Shown here piece by piece: positions 6,290-14,306 of a stretch of 64,000 nucleotides of DNA. The notes beneath the pieces were generated by a model, which was not told the DNA's origin, did no database searches, and saw only the letters and a program-made list of their open reading frames with translations. Source of the DNA: Bradyrhizobium sp. SRL28 (GTDB lineage Bacteria; Pseudomonadota; Alphaproteobacteria; Rhizobiales; Xanthobacteraceae); assembly GCF_018596315.1 (NCBI RefSeq), contig NZ_JAHEAG010000001.1, positions 620,001 through 684,000 on the forward strand. Reading direction: 5' to 3'. A program made the translations under genes and the position numbers. The number at the start of each line of letters is the position of its first letter. The stretch's first letter is position 1.

Positions 6290-7295
6290 GCGTTTCATCT
6301 ATCATGGCCGTTGTCGCCGAGAACCGCGTCAGCAATGGAAACGCCCAGATCGCCAGCAGGATACGCGCGTATTGCGCACGTTGCACCGTCTCGGATGGCC
6401 GCTCGCCAAACAGCCGCCGATATTCCTGCGTGAATTTGCCGGGCTGCAGGAAGCCATGCTGCTTGGCGACGTCGCGGACCAGAACGCGACCGCCCTGCTT
6501 AAGCACGCTGTGGACGGCCCCGAGCCGCTTGTTGCGGGAGAAAGTGATTGCGCCGATCCCCATCACGTCATGGAAGGCGCGGTGCAGGGTTCGCTTCGAT
6601 ACGTTGAAGACCGAGCACAGCTCAAAGATATGAACCGGCCGGGAGCCCGCCTCGGTCAGATAGCGGTCAACCTCGCGGACCAGCGCCATCGCCGACTGCT
6701 TCAGGCGCACAAATCCATCCTTGGCGCGGCTCAGCATCGGCCCGGTCGCCAGCTCCAGAAGGTTGAGCCGGTAGAACTCCATCGCCTCGGGCGTCAGCGT
6801 CGGGTCCTGCAGCGCCGTGAACAGAGTTTGGAAAGTGTCGGCCCGATAGGCAGCGGTTTGCGGATCGACCGCCAACACGTTCCCGACGTTGTTCCACAAC
6901 TCGGCTGCGCCGGGCTGCAGGCCCTCCACAAAGCTGAACAGCTCGTCGGGCTCGATCAGCGCCACCGCATAGCGGTTGGCGTCCTCGCGGACGAAATAGA
7001 GTTCATGGCCGGGCGGGGTAATGATCTGGTCACCCGGTTTGGCCTCGACGTGGTTCACCAACGCAGGCCCGTCCTCGCCCGTCACGCTGAAGGCCCATCG
7101 ACGCAGACTCAACGGCCCGCGCATCCGGATACCTTGCGTGTAGCTGCCGGTCGCTATGCCGATTGTGCCAACCTTCATGTGCTCGATGACGCCGGACATC
7201 ACGCCGTTGCCGATCTGGACAATATCGACGGTCGAATCCTGAACAACGTGGCGCAATGCTTCAAAATCGGAGAATTCGACCCGGTTGATAGGCAT
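6276..7295 (-). CDS. AraC-family transcriptional regulator in the prophage
   Basis: This 339-residue protein has an N-terminal effector-like beta-rich region (about 1-200) and a C-terminal double helix-turn-helix: first HTH FELCSVFNVSKRTLHRAF, second VRDVAKQHGFLQPGKFTQEYRRLFGERPSE, the standard AraC layout. An ATG at 7295 is chosen; a GTG nine bases upstream is also possible. It follows the MarR-like gene but is separated from it by a strong terminator (7361-7406), so it has its own promoter. It looks like cargo rather than a phage core gene. The ligand is unknown. Confidence 0.85.
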   Translation of the reverse strand: MPINRVEFSDFEALRHVVQDSTVDIVQIGNGVMSGVIEHMKVGTIGIATGSYTQGIRMRGPLSLRRWAFSVTGEDGPALVNHVEAKPGDQIITPPGHELYFVREDANRYAVALIEPDELFSFVEGLQPGAAELWNNVGNVLAVDPQTAAYRADTFQTLFTALQDPTLTPEAMEFYRLNLLELATGPMLSRAKDGFVRLKQSAMALVREVDRYLTEAGSRPVHIFELCSVFNVSKRTLHRAFHDVMGIGAITFSRNKRLGAVHSVLKQGGRVLVRDVAKQHGFLQPGKFTQEYRRLFGERPSETVQRAQYARILLAIWAFPLLTRFSATTAMIDETLTLC

Positions 7296-7360
7296 GGCTG
7301 GCACAACGCTGGCTTTAGGACAGTTACAACCCCAGAGAGAAGAGTTTGATGCGTCTGGCG

Positions 7361-7406
7361 CACAAAAAGAAAAAAGCTGCTGTTAGTCCGCTCGTAAACA
7401 GCAGCT
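7361..7406 (-). terminator. Rho-independent terminator of the MarR-like gene
   Basis: AGCTGCTGTT (7375-7384) pairs perfectly with AACAGCAGCT (7397-7406) around a 12-base loop. On the minus strand the hairpin is followed by a T-rich tail (TTTTTCTTTTTG). It ends transcription of the gene at 7426-7836 before the AraC gene. Confidence 0.85.
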
Positions 7407-7425
7407 CTATTCTCGTTTGGAAAAA

Positions 7426-7836
7426 TCATTCGTCAGATTTGGACAGTAGCGGACCGAGCACCGCGAACGCCTGCGACAGGATCAGTTCGAATTGGTCGCG
7501 GTGCGGCACGTTGGCCGCGTGGTCCCGCTCGATGTAAAAGCGATCCTCGATACGCTCGACCAACCCGTACCCGATCAGCGCATTGAGCCGCGTTAATACA
7601 GATGAACGCGGCATCTGGACACGCGATGCGACCTCGGTCGCGTTCATCGGATGGCCTTCGGCGTGACCGAGCATCACCGCGACCGCCACGAGGGTCAGAT
7701 GGCAGTCGGGCTCGCTGGGCACCTTACCGGGCGGATAGATGCTGGCGTGGAACGCCATCGTCAGGTCGATGTACATCTGCGCCAGCGCGCGACGTCCATC
7801 CGGAATGGCCAGTGGAATCTGCGGTGTTGCGATCAT
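7426..7836 (-). CDS. MarR-like winged-helix regulator
   Basis: This 136-residue regulator has a central winged helix (NATEVASRVQMPRSSVLTRLNALIGYGLVERIEDRFYI, about residues 67-105) flanked by helices as in small MarR-type dimers. The start at 7836 is preceded by GGAGGAT at a good distance; the longer frame from 7926 is rejected because it would run through the promoter. A perfect TTGAT-N4-ATCAA box lies about 57 bases upstream of the ATG, which suggests control by an FNR/FixK-type protein under low oxygen. It is followed by its own terminator. Confidence 0.8.
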   Translation of the reverse strand: MIATPQIPLAIPDGRRALAQMYIDLTMAFHASIYPPGKVPSEPDCHLTLVAVAVMLGHAEGHPMNATEVASRVQMPRSSVLTRLNALIGYGLVERIEDRFYIERDHAANVPHRDQFELILSQAFAVLGPLLSKSDE

Positions 7837-7893
7837 GAAGCATATCCTCCGCGAGAGCTTGCCACTTTCTCCCGATGATTTGCTGTTAGACCC

Positions 7894-7907
7894 TTGATCC
7901 AGATCAA
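7894..7907. promoter_or_regulatory. FNR/FixK-type box
   Basis: TTGATCCAGATCAA is a perfect TTGAT-N4-ATCAA palindrome, extended to a 7+7 inverted repeat (CTTGATC-CA-GATCAAG, 7893-7908). In rhizobia such boxes bind FixK/FNR-type regulators. The only gene positioned to use it is the MarR-like gene, whose ATG is at 7836; a class II promoter with the box at -41.5 would start near 7859. The gene on the other side ends, rather than begins, at 7930. Confidence 0.7.
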
Positions 7908-7929
7908 GCAACCCCAATATGGCCAAAAA

Positions 7930-8253
7930 TCATATAGGCCGATCCGGCTCAGCCAGCCGGTCCACCACCACGCCGATGATCGACGAAGGTTGATCCTGAC
8001 TGTCGCGGGTCAGAGCATGCCGAATTGTGTCAAGCGACACCCCGTGCTGCAGGCACATCGACACCAGCACTGCCCCATCGCGCGCAATCGCCTCGACCTG
8101 TTCGCCGCTCTTGCCGCCACTGATGAACACCTCGCCGGGCGTATCATCCGGGTAATACCCCACCGTGATGACGTGGCTCTTCGACAGCCCGCCGAAGTCG
8201 ATCTCGAACGTCTCGCAGCGGCGGCGCATTGAGAGAGCTTTTCGTTCTGTCAT
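7930..8253 (-). CDS. TSCPD-domain phage protein
   Basis: This 107-residue protein has the sequence run FEIDFGGLSKSHVITVGYYPDD, GEVFISGGKSGEQVEAIARD and LQHGVSLDTIRHALTRDSQ, which matches the TSCPD domain found at the C-terminus of some class II ribonucleotide reductases and alone in many alphaproteobacterial phages. No reductase catalytic part is present. Start ATG at 8253 (MTERKALSM). It is the last gene of the long leftward replication operon. A role in nucleotide metabolism is only suggested by the domain. Confidence 0.75.
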   Translation of the reverse strand: MTERKALSMRRRCETFEIDFGGLSKSHVITVGYYPDDTPGEVFISGGKSGEQVEAIARDGAVLVSMCLQHGVSLDTIRHALTRDSQDQPSSIIGVVVDRLAEPDRPI

Positions 8254-8450
8254 TTCTCGTCCCTCAACAGGATCGCCGCGCGCCGGATCTTCTCGCCCGG
8301 CCGCTTCTCCGCGCGCGCCATCACGATGCCCCACACGACTCGCCTGACGTGCCAGCGCCCGTTGCCCTGCTTGGTGCACAGCGCCCAGCAGCCATGATTG
8401 CCCGCGCGCTTGTAGCCGGGCTGCTTGATGATGGCGTCCAACTCGCTCAT
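8250..8450 (-). CDS. Small basic phage protein, function unknown
   Basis: This 66-residue basic protein (MSELDAIIKQPGYKRAGNHGCW...) overlaps both neighbours by 4 bp (ATGA). The central WALCTKQGNGRWHVRRVVWGIVMAR is a likely beta-hairpin followed by a basic helix. It may bind nucleic acid by charge, but no family is recognised. Confidence 0.6.
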   Translation of the reverse strand: MSELDAIIKQPGYKRAGNHGCWALCTKQGNGRWHVRRVVWGIVMARAEKRPGEKIRRAAILLRDEK

Positions 8451-9118
8451 GGCCGCGCCTCGGCCGGTTGCTTGCGCGCTTCGAAATCGCGCTTCAATTC
8501 CTCAAGGCACAATTTCCAGTCCCGGATCGATGTCCGTCCAAAATTCGGGAAGCGAAGCAGATCCGAATCCTTCAGCTTCATCACATCGCCCACGGTCTTG
8601 CACTCACTAACCCAGCGCCCGCCCTCATAGCGGCCGTTCTTCAAGCAGTTGGAGACGCGCGTCGGCAGATCGAGCGATTCAAGCGGCACGTCCTCGATGC
8701 GCTCGGCGGCCTGAACTGCGGCCTGTTGTTCTTCCTGCTTCCCGATCTTGCGTTCGGTCCAGATGACGATGCAGCGGACCCGGTCCGCTGAAATGCCGTA
8801 TTCGCCGCCGAGCTTGCGCAACGTGGTCTTCTCGGCGCGGTAGCGTCGGGCAATTTCAGCGTCGCGCTCGCGATGGTCGGTTGGACCGTTCTTGGTTTCG
8901 AGGCCATAGCGCTTGCGGATGTAGTTGATCATCCCGGAGGCGTGCCACGGCAGTTCGACGTGATGCGCCCTTTGCACAGTGGCGACCACCTCGCCCGGCA
9001 GCATCCCCATCCGCAACAGCTTCAGGATCGTCGGCAGATATTCTTTCAGGTAGCCGGTGTACTCGTATGGCTTCGGCGGCGGCGCTGGCGTCTCGTATCC
9101 ACAGTTGGGGCACTTCAT
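8447..9118 (-). CDS. Sigma region 4-like HTH fused to RNA polymerase alpha C-terminal domain
   Basis: This 223-residue protein has three recognisable parts: an N-terminal MKCPNCGYE zinc knuckle (a single CxxC); a middle helix-turn-helix (about residues 108-140: TTLRKLGGEYGISADRVRCIV...TERKI) that reads like sigma region 4.2; and a C-terminal segment (about 155-210: VPLESLDLPTRVSNCLKN..., LLRFPNFGRTSIRD) that matches the RpoA C-terminal domain, including the P-N-x-G-x-x-S turn. These domains contact promoters and activators in RNA polymerase. The start at 9118 has GAGGGA upstream; an upstream in-frame start at 9166 is rejected. A phage factor that redirects polymerase is inferred. Confidence 0.8.
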   Translation of the reverse strand: MKCPNCGYETPAPPPKPYEYTGYLKEYLPTILKLLRMGMLPGEVVATVQRAHHVELPWHASGMINYIRKRYGLETKNGPTDHRERDAEIARRYRAEKTTLRKLGGEYGISADRVRCIVIWTERKIGKQEEQQAAVQAAERIEDVPLESLDLPTRVSNCLKNGRYEGGRWVSECKTVGDVMKLKDSDLLRFPNFGRTSIRDWKLCLEELKRDFEARKQPAEARP

Positions 9119-9199
9119 GGCTTGTCCCTCAGTTGTTGACCTCTTTCCGATAATCGAAGCGCGCAACCTTCACCACGACAGCAGGGCGACAGTGATGCG

Positions 9200-11296
9200 T
9201 CATATCCTATCCTCGCTCACCAGCGTGCCCGGCCGGTTGGCATCGACCACGCGCAGGCACTTGCGCTCCTTGCCCTTCGATGCCGGGATGACGGTATCGA
9301 CCTCGATCAGCAGGCCGGACTTCAGCCAAGTGTCGATCACCTTCTGCGGCTCGTTCTCCTTGCACGCCACGAGGCTACTGATGACGTGGCCTGCCCAGCG
9401 CTTGTTGCCCTCGCCGCGTCTGGTCTTGCAGAACAGATTGCCGGTCGGCTTTGAATCCTTGCCGATCTCGCCGATCGCGATGGCGTCGAGGATCTTGTTG
9501 GCCAGCTCGTTGGTGATGCGCGAGAAGATGCCTTCGGGCAGCCACGGCACCAGCACGCCGACTTCGTCCGGCGGCTCGGTGTCGTCGCCGTTCGGCAGCG
9601 TGATCGACTTCTTGCTGAACCACTTGGCCGCGAACGTCACCAGCGCCTGATTGGCCTTGGCGTCGTCGAAGCGCAGATATTTGTGGCGCTCCTCCTCCTC
9701 GACCTCGTAGATGACGGCCTCTTCCTTGGTCATGACGAACAGGGTCGAGACGATGCGGGCGACGCCGACCAGCGCGCTGCCGCCACGCGCACTGTCCATG
9801 TTGCCAGCCTCGGCCCCGAATTTCCGAGTGTGATGCACCAGCATCACCGCAGCTCCGGTCTCGCGCGCGATCCTGCGCCACAGCACCGCCGCCCATTTCA
9901 GTTCGCTGTTTGAGTTCTCGTCGCCCTCGAATGTCTCGGCGAACGGATCGACCACCAGCACGTCGAAGCCATACTCCAGCACGGTCGCGATCAACCGCTC
10001 CACCATCGGCTGCGCCACCACGGTCTTGGTGCGGCTGTCGGCCTTGGCAATGATGATGTCGCCGGGGGCTTCAGCGATGGCGAGCCGCTCGCGCAGCTCG
10101 GCATAGGTCGTGATCTCCATCTCCTCGCAGGCGGCATAGAGCCGCCGCCGCATCTCGTCGGTGTCGTCCTCGGAATTGATCACCAGTACCTTGCACGCCT
10201 TGCGCGGTCGCCAACCGCCCCACGCCATGCTGGTGCTCATCATGAGCGCCATCTGCAGCGTCAGCAGGCTCTTGCCGCTTCCCGGCGGTGCGACGAGGAT
10301 CGAGACATTGCGCCGCAACAGCAGCCCCGGCACCACCCATTGCCGACGCGGGATGTCCTTGCCTTCAATCGGAAACGGAAACAGCAGCGGCACCGAGACA
10401 ACGCCGCTCGCGGCCTGCTCGAACCAGTCCGGCGTCTTCTCGATCAACTCATAGAGCTGTTCGGCGGTCCCGCCGCGCTCGATCCAGTTGCTGACGTCGC
10501 CCTTCAGGGGCATCTCCGGCCAGTGCTTCCACAATTCGAGCACCCGGACCTTTGCCGCGATGCCCTGCAGCCCTTGCGCGACCGCCTGACCGTGGTCCTG
10601 CCCCGGCAGGATCGGACGACCGTCGGGATGAAACATCGGCTCCTTGGTCTTCGGGTGGGTCTTCTGGGGGTCTCTGTCGGGGATGATGACGACGTCGGCC
10701 CCGCGAAAGAATTCGCTCAGCTCGTCGCGCCATTTTCCGGCACCGCCGGGGTTGCACGAGGCCGGGATGCCGAGCTTCCACAGCCGGTCCACGTCCTTCT
10801 CGCCCTCGACGATGCACACGACCTTGTCGTCGTTGTCGAGGAGCTGCGGCAGCCGGTACGGCACATGGCGGATGCCCTTGACGGACCACGCCCAGCCGCC
10901 GTTGCCATCGGGCCGCCGCTGCCGGAAATCCTTGGGCTCGAAACGGCAGACCTGAAACAACAGGTTGCCGCCCTCATCGGTGTAGTCATAGGTGGCGATG
11001 ATCGAGGCGCGCGGCGCGACACCGTTGCTCTGCACCGTGTCGTAGACGAAGCCGTGGCTCTTCAGCCAGTCGAGCCGTTCCGTTCCGGTGAGCTTGGTCT
11101 CGCGCGTGACGAGGTCGAGAACACCGCCGCCTTCTTCGACTTCGTGGTCATACCAAGTGCCGTTGCGCAGATCGACCGAGAACGAACCATGCGAACCATA
11201 GCGCAGCTCGACAGCCGACGACATTGCCCGATTGGGCTCGCCGAAAAACGACTGGGCTAATGGCCCTATGATCTGCGCGAACTCGGACGCCATCAA
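9200..11296 (-). CDS. Phage TOPRIM primase / RecA-fold helicase fusion
   Basis: This 698-residue replication protein has a TOPRIM domain at about 158-212 (IVEGEKD, NPGGAGKW, DVVIIPDRD) preceded by a DNA-binding N-terminus, then GDVSNW at 266-271, then a RecA-fold AAA_25-type ATPase with Walker A APPGSGKS (336-343), a hydrophobic Walker B strand ending VLVVDPF (about 435) and a HHTRK segment. This is the usual layout of phage primase-helicases related to RepA/DnaB-like proteins. No CHC2-type zinc finger is seen. It is central to the replication operon. Initiation is at ATG 11296 or 11293. Confidence 0.9.
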   Translation of the reverse strand: MMASEFAQIIGPLAQSFFGEPNRAMSSAVELRYGSHGSFSVDLRNGTWYDHEVEEGGGVLDLVTRETKLTGTERLDWLKSHGFVYDTVQSNGVAPRASIIATYDYTDEGGNLLFQVCRFEPKDFRQRRPDGNGGWAWSVKGIRHVPYRLPQLLDNDDKVVCIVEGEKDVDRLWKLGIPASCNPGGAGKWRDELSEFFRGADVVIIPDRDPQKTHPKTKEPMFHPDGRPILPGQDHGQAVAQGLQGIAAKVRVLELWKHWPEMPLKGDVSNWIERGGTAEQLYELIEKTPDWFEQAASGVVSVPLLFPFPIEGKDIPRRQWVVPGLLLRRNVSILVAPPGSGKSLLTLQMALMMSTSMAWGGWRPRKACKVLVINSEDDTDEMRRRLYAACEEMEITTYAELRERLAIAEAPGDIIIAKADSRTKTVVAQPMVERLIATVLEYGFDVLVVDPFAETFEGDENSNSELKWAAVLWRRIARETGAAVMLVHHTRKFGAEAGNMDSARGGSALVGVARIVSTLFVMTKEEAVIYEVEEEERHKYLRFDDAKANQALVTFAAKWFSKKSITLPNGDDTEPPDEVGVLVPWLPEGIFSRITNELANKILDAIAIGEIGKDSKPTGNLFCKTRRGEGNKRWAGHVISSLVACKENEPQKVIDTWLKSGLLIEVDTVIPASKGKERKCLRVVDANRPGTLVSEDRI

Positions 11297-11304
11297 CGAT
11301 CATT

Positions 11305-11754
11305 TCATTTCGGTATGCGAGGCCACACCATGTCGGCGTGACGTCCGCAGTAGGGTCGGCCTTCGGAAAGGCTGGCATTGGGGTAACCGCAGTACAAACG
11401 CTGATGGTGCAGAGCGCGCATATCCCAGAGCGGAAAACGACAGGAGCAATCGATGAGATCGTTGATCGGGCAGCTATAGTCGAGATCGGGGATGGGCTCT
11501 GGCTTGGGAATGATCGTCGCAGTCGCGCGACGGCGCTTCTTCTTCGGTGGATCTCTGGCGGCTCTGAGCGAGACCTTGCAGGCAACGATCTCGACCCGCT
11601 TCGGCAAGCACATGCGCCGGGCTTTGCCGATCGCCGCGTTGCGCGTCACGCCGATGTCGGCGGCGATCAGCGAGAACGACAACCCGTCCCGGTACAACGC
11701 CTCCAGCCGCTCCATGCGGTCTTCGTTCCAATCGGTGATGTTGCACGTTTCCAT
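11305..11754 (-). CDS. GcrA-family regulator encoded by the phage
   Basis: This 149-residue protein has an N-terminal HTH (NEDRMERLEALYRDGLSFSLIAADIGVTRNAAIGKARRM, residues 10-48) that is the GcrA family signature, a basic proline-rich linker (about 65-90), and a C-terminal Cys-containing part with FPLWDM, YCGYPN and YCGRHAD, as in full-length GcrA. Host GcrA binds sigma70 and adenine-methylated promoters to control the cell cycle. Here it lies 12 bp downstream of the VRR-NUC gene and just before the primase-helicase. The target is unknown; a phage role in host cell-cycle transcription is inferred. Confidence 0.85.
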   Translation of the reverse strand: METCNITDWNEDRMERLEALYRDGLSFSLIAADIGVTRNAAIGKARRMCLPKRVEIVACKVSLRAARDPPKKKRRRATATIIPKPEPIPDLDYSCPINDLIDCSCRFPLWDMRALHHQRLYCGYPNASLSEGRPYCGRHADMVWPRIPK

Positions 11755-11766
11755 GTCCGCACCTTT

Positions 11767-12207
11767 TCATTGCACCTTCATCCCCCTCAAAATCCTCCAA
11801 TCGACCAGCGCCTGCACCGCCTGCTCGTAGGACCAGCACAGCGCGACGCCGTGGCCTGACGCGCCCATGAAGGAGAGAAAGTCGGACTGCTCCTCCGACA
11901 CGACGCCGCCCTTGCGCTTCAGCTCCAGCCAGCAGACCTTGCCGCTGGCGTGGAAGAAACCGAAATCGGCAACGCCGGACTTCGCGCCCATGCGCTGCAG
12001 CCGCACGCCGGTCAGTGACACGCGCTTGCCCTTGATGATCTGGTGCTCGCGCAGCTCGCCGGACGGATAATGAAACCAGTACCAGTCCGGCATGATCCAG
12101 CGCCGGATTGTGTCGGCGAGCGCGCAATGCGTCTGAAACTCCAGCGGCGGCGGCAGTTGCGTGCCGCGCTGACGCTTGCCTTTGAAGAGGTTGAGCTGGC
12201 CGGTCAT
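11767..12207 (-). CDS. VRR-NUC domain nuclease
   Basis: This 146-residue protein has its VRR-NUC-type core in RMGAKSGVADFGFF (G-x-x-D catalytic Asp), VCWLELKRKGG (E-x-K) and SEEQSDFLSFM...GHGVALCWSYEQAVQAL. These standalone nucleases are common in phage replication operons, where they process branched or Holliday-type DNA. The ATG at 12207 overlaps the stop of the preceding gene. Confidence 0.9.
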   Translation of the reverse strand: MTGQLNLFKGKRQRGTQLPPPLEFQTHCALADTIRRWIMPDWYWFHYPSGELREHQIIKGKRVSLTGVRLQRMGAKSGVADFGFFHASGKVCWLELKRKGGVVSEEQSDFLSFMGASGHGVALCWSYEQAVQALVDWRILRGMKVQ

Positions 12208-12587
12208 GCTGCGGTTCGCTCCATGTCCTTGACAATGCCGTAGAGGCGGCCGACTTCCTTCCGAAGCGATGTGAGTTCTTGAGAAGGAGCCTCGACAGGC
12301 AGCGCGGATGGTTTATCGATCTCCGCAATCGCTACGATCTCTTCAATCAGAATCTCGGTCAGCAGATAGTCGCCGTCGCCGGGCGGCCTGTGGAGACAAA
12401 AGAATTCCGAATCGATGTCGTACTCGGTGACGGCCAATCCAACAAAAGTCTTCCCGCCGCGAATAGTTATCTCCCACCAGCACCCCTCGCACACCTTGCG
12501 TTTCAGGCAATTGTCAGCGCCGTCAATCTCACAGCAACGATGCGATCTGAGGCCTTCGATGGTCCGAAGAAATTGCCTGATGTTCAT
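12204..12587 (-). CDS. Phage protein with Cys-rich centre, function unknown
   Basis: This 127-residue protein starts MNIRQFLRTIEGLRSHRCC. Cysteines at about 18-19, 27, 33 and 36 (including KRKVCEGCWWE) may bind zinc. The C-terminus is helical. The start at 12587 is preceded by GGAGGGCGTG; the longer frame from 12686 is rejected because it overlaps the upstream gene deeply. No family recognised. Confidence 0.65.
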   Translation of the reverse strand: MNIRQFLRTIEGLRSHRCCEIDGADNCLKRKVCEGCWWEITIRGGKTFVGLAVTEYDIDSEFFCLHRPPGDGDYLLTEILIEEIVAIAEIDKPSALPVEAPSQELTSLRKEVGRLYGIVKDMERTAA

Positions 12588-13024
12588 CACGCCCTCCGAG
12601 CCGCAATTGGAGGAGCCCAACGATAGCCGTTCATCGTCTGATGCCAGCGCGCGTGACAGCGCGGACACAGCGGAGCGGTTGGCCATTCATCCCAATCATC
12701 GAACACACTGACAGGTGCCCAATGATGCCTTTCAACGCCATCGTTGCTGCCGCAGCGAACGCAAAATGTTTTCGCATCGACATAGTTTCTGAAGAGCGGC
12801 GCACCGGAGCGGTCAGACTCTGACAGCTTGGTATGTGCAATCGCGCCGCCGCAGAGCTGGCCACAGTCGGCACACATCAGTCTATAGCTTCGAACGGCGT
12901 TCGCCTGAATGACGGCAACGATGCCGTATCTCCGGTTTGAACAACGGCACGGCATAGTCCGATACATCTCAAGACCGCGAGCGCGAAGTTCGTGGGCGTC
13001 GAACGTGACCAAATTCATCACCAC
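12587..13024 (-). CDS. HNH-like zinc-finger nuclease domain protein
   Basis: This 145-residue protein has an N-terminal CRC...MCADCGQLCGG cluster followed by a CVRCGSNDGVERHHWAP...WPTAPLCPRCHARWHQ segment (about 95-135). The C-x2-C, HH and C-x2-CH-x3-H layout matches an HNH/His-Me finger nuclease. It overlaps the PriCT-2 gene upstream and the next gene downstream, in the replication operon. It is a second HNH-type gene, distinct from the one at 1792. Catalysis is plausible but not certain. Confidence 0.7.
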   Translation of the reverse strand: MVMNLVTFDAHELRARGLEMYRTMPCRCSNRRYGIVAVIQANAVRSYRLMCADCGQLCGGAIAHTKLSESDRSGAPLFRNYVDAKTFCVRCGSNDGVERHHWAPVSVFDDWDEWPTAPLCPRCHARWHQTMNGYRWAPPIAARRA

Positions 13025-13329
13025 CGCCCTCCAGTCTCTGCGAAGTGAAACAGTGTACCGATAGTGATCGGCCGACGACCATCGCCACCGTCAACTGTGT
13101 AGCGCCGCCAAAACCCCCATTTGTACCAACAACCATCACGGCCCGGATACTTCGTCTCCGATTGCGCGGACCAAGTATCGAACAGATCAAATCCATCATC
13201 GCCAAGAGCGCTGTAAATAGCTGCGCCGACGCGCCACCACACATCCTGCGAGCAATCTGGCGAAATCCGCCACAAGGCATCCTCAATGTCCTGATGCGTC
13301 ACGCCGCGTTTCTTTCGATGGCCGGTCAT
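13018..13329 (-). CDS. PriCT-2 domain primase-associated protein
   Basis: This 103-residue protein has the PriCT-2 pattern in DIEDALWRISPDCSQDVWWRVGAAIYSALGDDGFDLFDTWSAQS, followed by KYPGRDGCWYKWGFWRR and ITIGTLFHFAE. The domain is usually attached to archaeo-eukaryotic primases or D5-type helicases; here it is a free-standing unit near the TOPRIM-helicase. It overlaps its downstream neighbour by 7 bp and abuts the gene upstream. Confidence 0.85.
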   Translation of the reverse strand: MTGHRKKRGVTHQDIEDALWRISPDCSQDVWWRVGAAIYSALGDDGFDLFDTWSAQSETKYPGRDGCWYKWGFWRRYTVDGGDGRRPITIGTLFHFAETGGRW

Positions 13330-13725
13330 TTAGAACATGCTCTGTTGCTGTGTGCCGCCTCGGATTGCGTTCTCGACGCAAAGCCGGTGCGCCCATCGAT
13401 TGGATCTCTCTGGCAGCGAGATACCGTGGCCGCCGCCGCCAGCGCGTTGCATGACCCAGCCCGCTGTCCATTGATGGATGCCGTCTGACTGCGTGTTGAG
13501 TTCGTTGCCGCAAAACTCGCAAGATGCTCGGAAGCGAGCGGGAATCGGAATCGGGCGCGGGGCCTGCTCCATTGGGATCTCCTCCGGTTTTGCTTCAGCG
13601 ATATGCGCGGCGCAGTACCACGTCCCGAGTCTGCCCTTCAGGAAACTGAAGCCGACGCCGCGCGAGCCCCACGCGCCGCAATGGCAGTAGTGCAGGAAGC
13701 GCCCATGTTCGTCGAAGCCGATCAT
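13330..13725 (-). CDS. Phage protein with two zinc-binding sites, function unknown
   Basis: This 131-residue protein has an N-terminal half (MIGFDEHGRFLHYCHCGAWGS..., TWYCAAHI) and C-terminal half (CEFCGNEL..., HQWTAGW, HRLCVENA) that each hold a Cys/His cluster. A GTG at 13734 overlapping the upstream TGA (GTGA) is an alternative start giving three more residues. The protein recalls small zinc-finger phage proteins of rhizobia; no function can be assigned. Confidence 0.65.
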   Translation of the reverse strand: MIGFDEHGRFLHYCHCGAWGSRGVGFSFLKGRLGTWYCAAHIAEAKPEEIPMEQAPRPIPIPARFRASCEFCGNELNTQSDGIHQWTAGWVMQRAGGGGHGISLPERSNRWAHRLCVENAIRGGTQQQSMF

Positions 13726-13730
13726 GGCGA

Positions 13731-14306
13731 TCACTCGATCAGATGTGGCCCGCCGTAGCCGCGCGATTGACGGGCACGGTCGGCGAGCTTGGCTTGGATG
13801 GCGGTGATGTCGAGCGCGGGCATCATGGTGTCGATGCCGGGCATGCTGCGCAGGAATTCGATGGCCGCCGTGCTCGACAGGCCGTGCGCGATCACCTCGG
13901 TCTGCGCCTGCACGGATGCCTGCTCGATCTGGACGCGCGCGACTTTCTCCAGCGCGTCGATCTCGGCCTTGGCGACCCGGCGCAACTCGGCCCGGCGGCC
14001 CTGATATTCGTTCTCGCCCCGGCGCGCCCATGAGAAGCCGAGCTGCGGCTGGAATTCCTTGGGGATGCCGAGCTTGTCGGCTTCGGCCGCTACCTTCTCC
14101 ATCGCCTCCTTGGCCGCCTGCTGCGCCACCTCGACCGCCGCGCGCCAGACCTCGTTGGTGTTGAACGCATGCACCGCCGAAACCTGTTGCTCGAATTCCG
14201 CCAGCATCGCCGCCGAGCGCTGTTCGGCCGCCGTCTTGGCCACCTTCTCGCGCTGCTTGATCAGCCGGATCAGATCCTCGCGCTCGCCTTTGGTCATCGC
14301 GTTCAT
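13731..14306 (-). CDS. Coiled-coil phage protein, function unknown
   Basis: This 191-residue protein is dominated by long charged helices (about 8-150) rich in Ala, Glu and Lys, with QAAKEAMEKVAAEADKLG and AELRRVAKAEIDALEKVARVQIEQ as clear heptad stretches. The C-terminus ends GYGGPHLIE. The start at 14306 (MNAMTKGERED) overlaps the stop of the gene upstream by 4 bp; longer frames are rejected for that reason. A structural or scaffolding-like helper of replication is possible but unproven. Confidence 0.65.
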   Translation of the reverse strand: MNAMTKGEREDLIRLIKQREKVAKTAAEQRSAAMLAEFEQQVSAVHAFNTNEVWRAAVEVAQQAAKEAMEKVAAEADKLGIPKEFQPQLGFSWARRGENEYQGRRAELRRVAKAEIDALEKVARVQIEQASVQAQTEVIAHGLSSTAAIEFLRSMPGIDTMMPALDITAIQAKLADRARQSRGYGGPHLIE

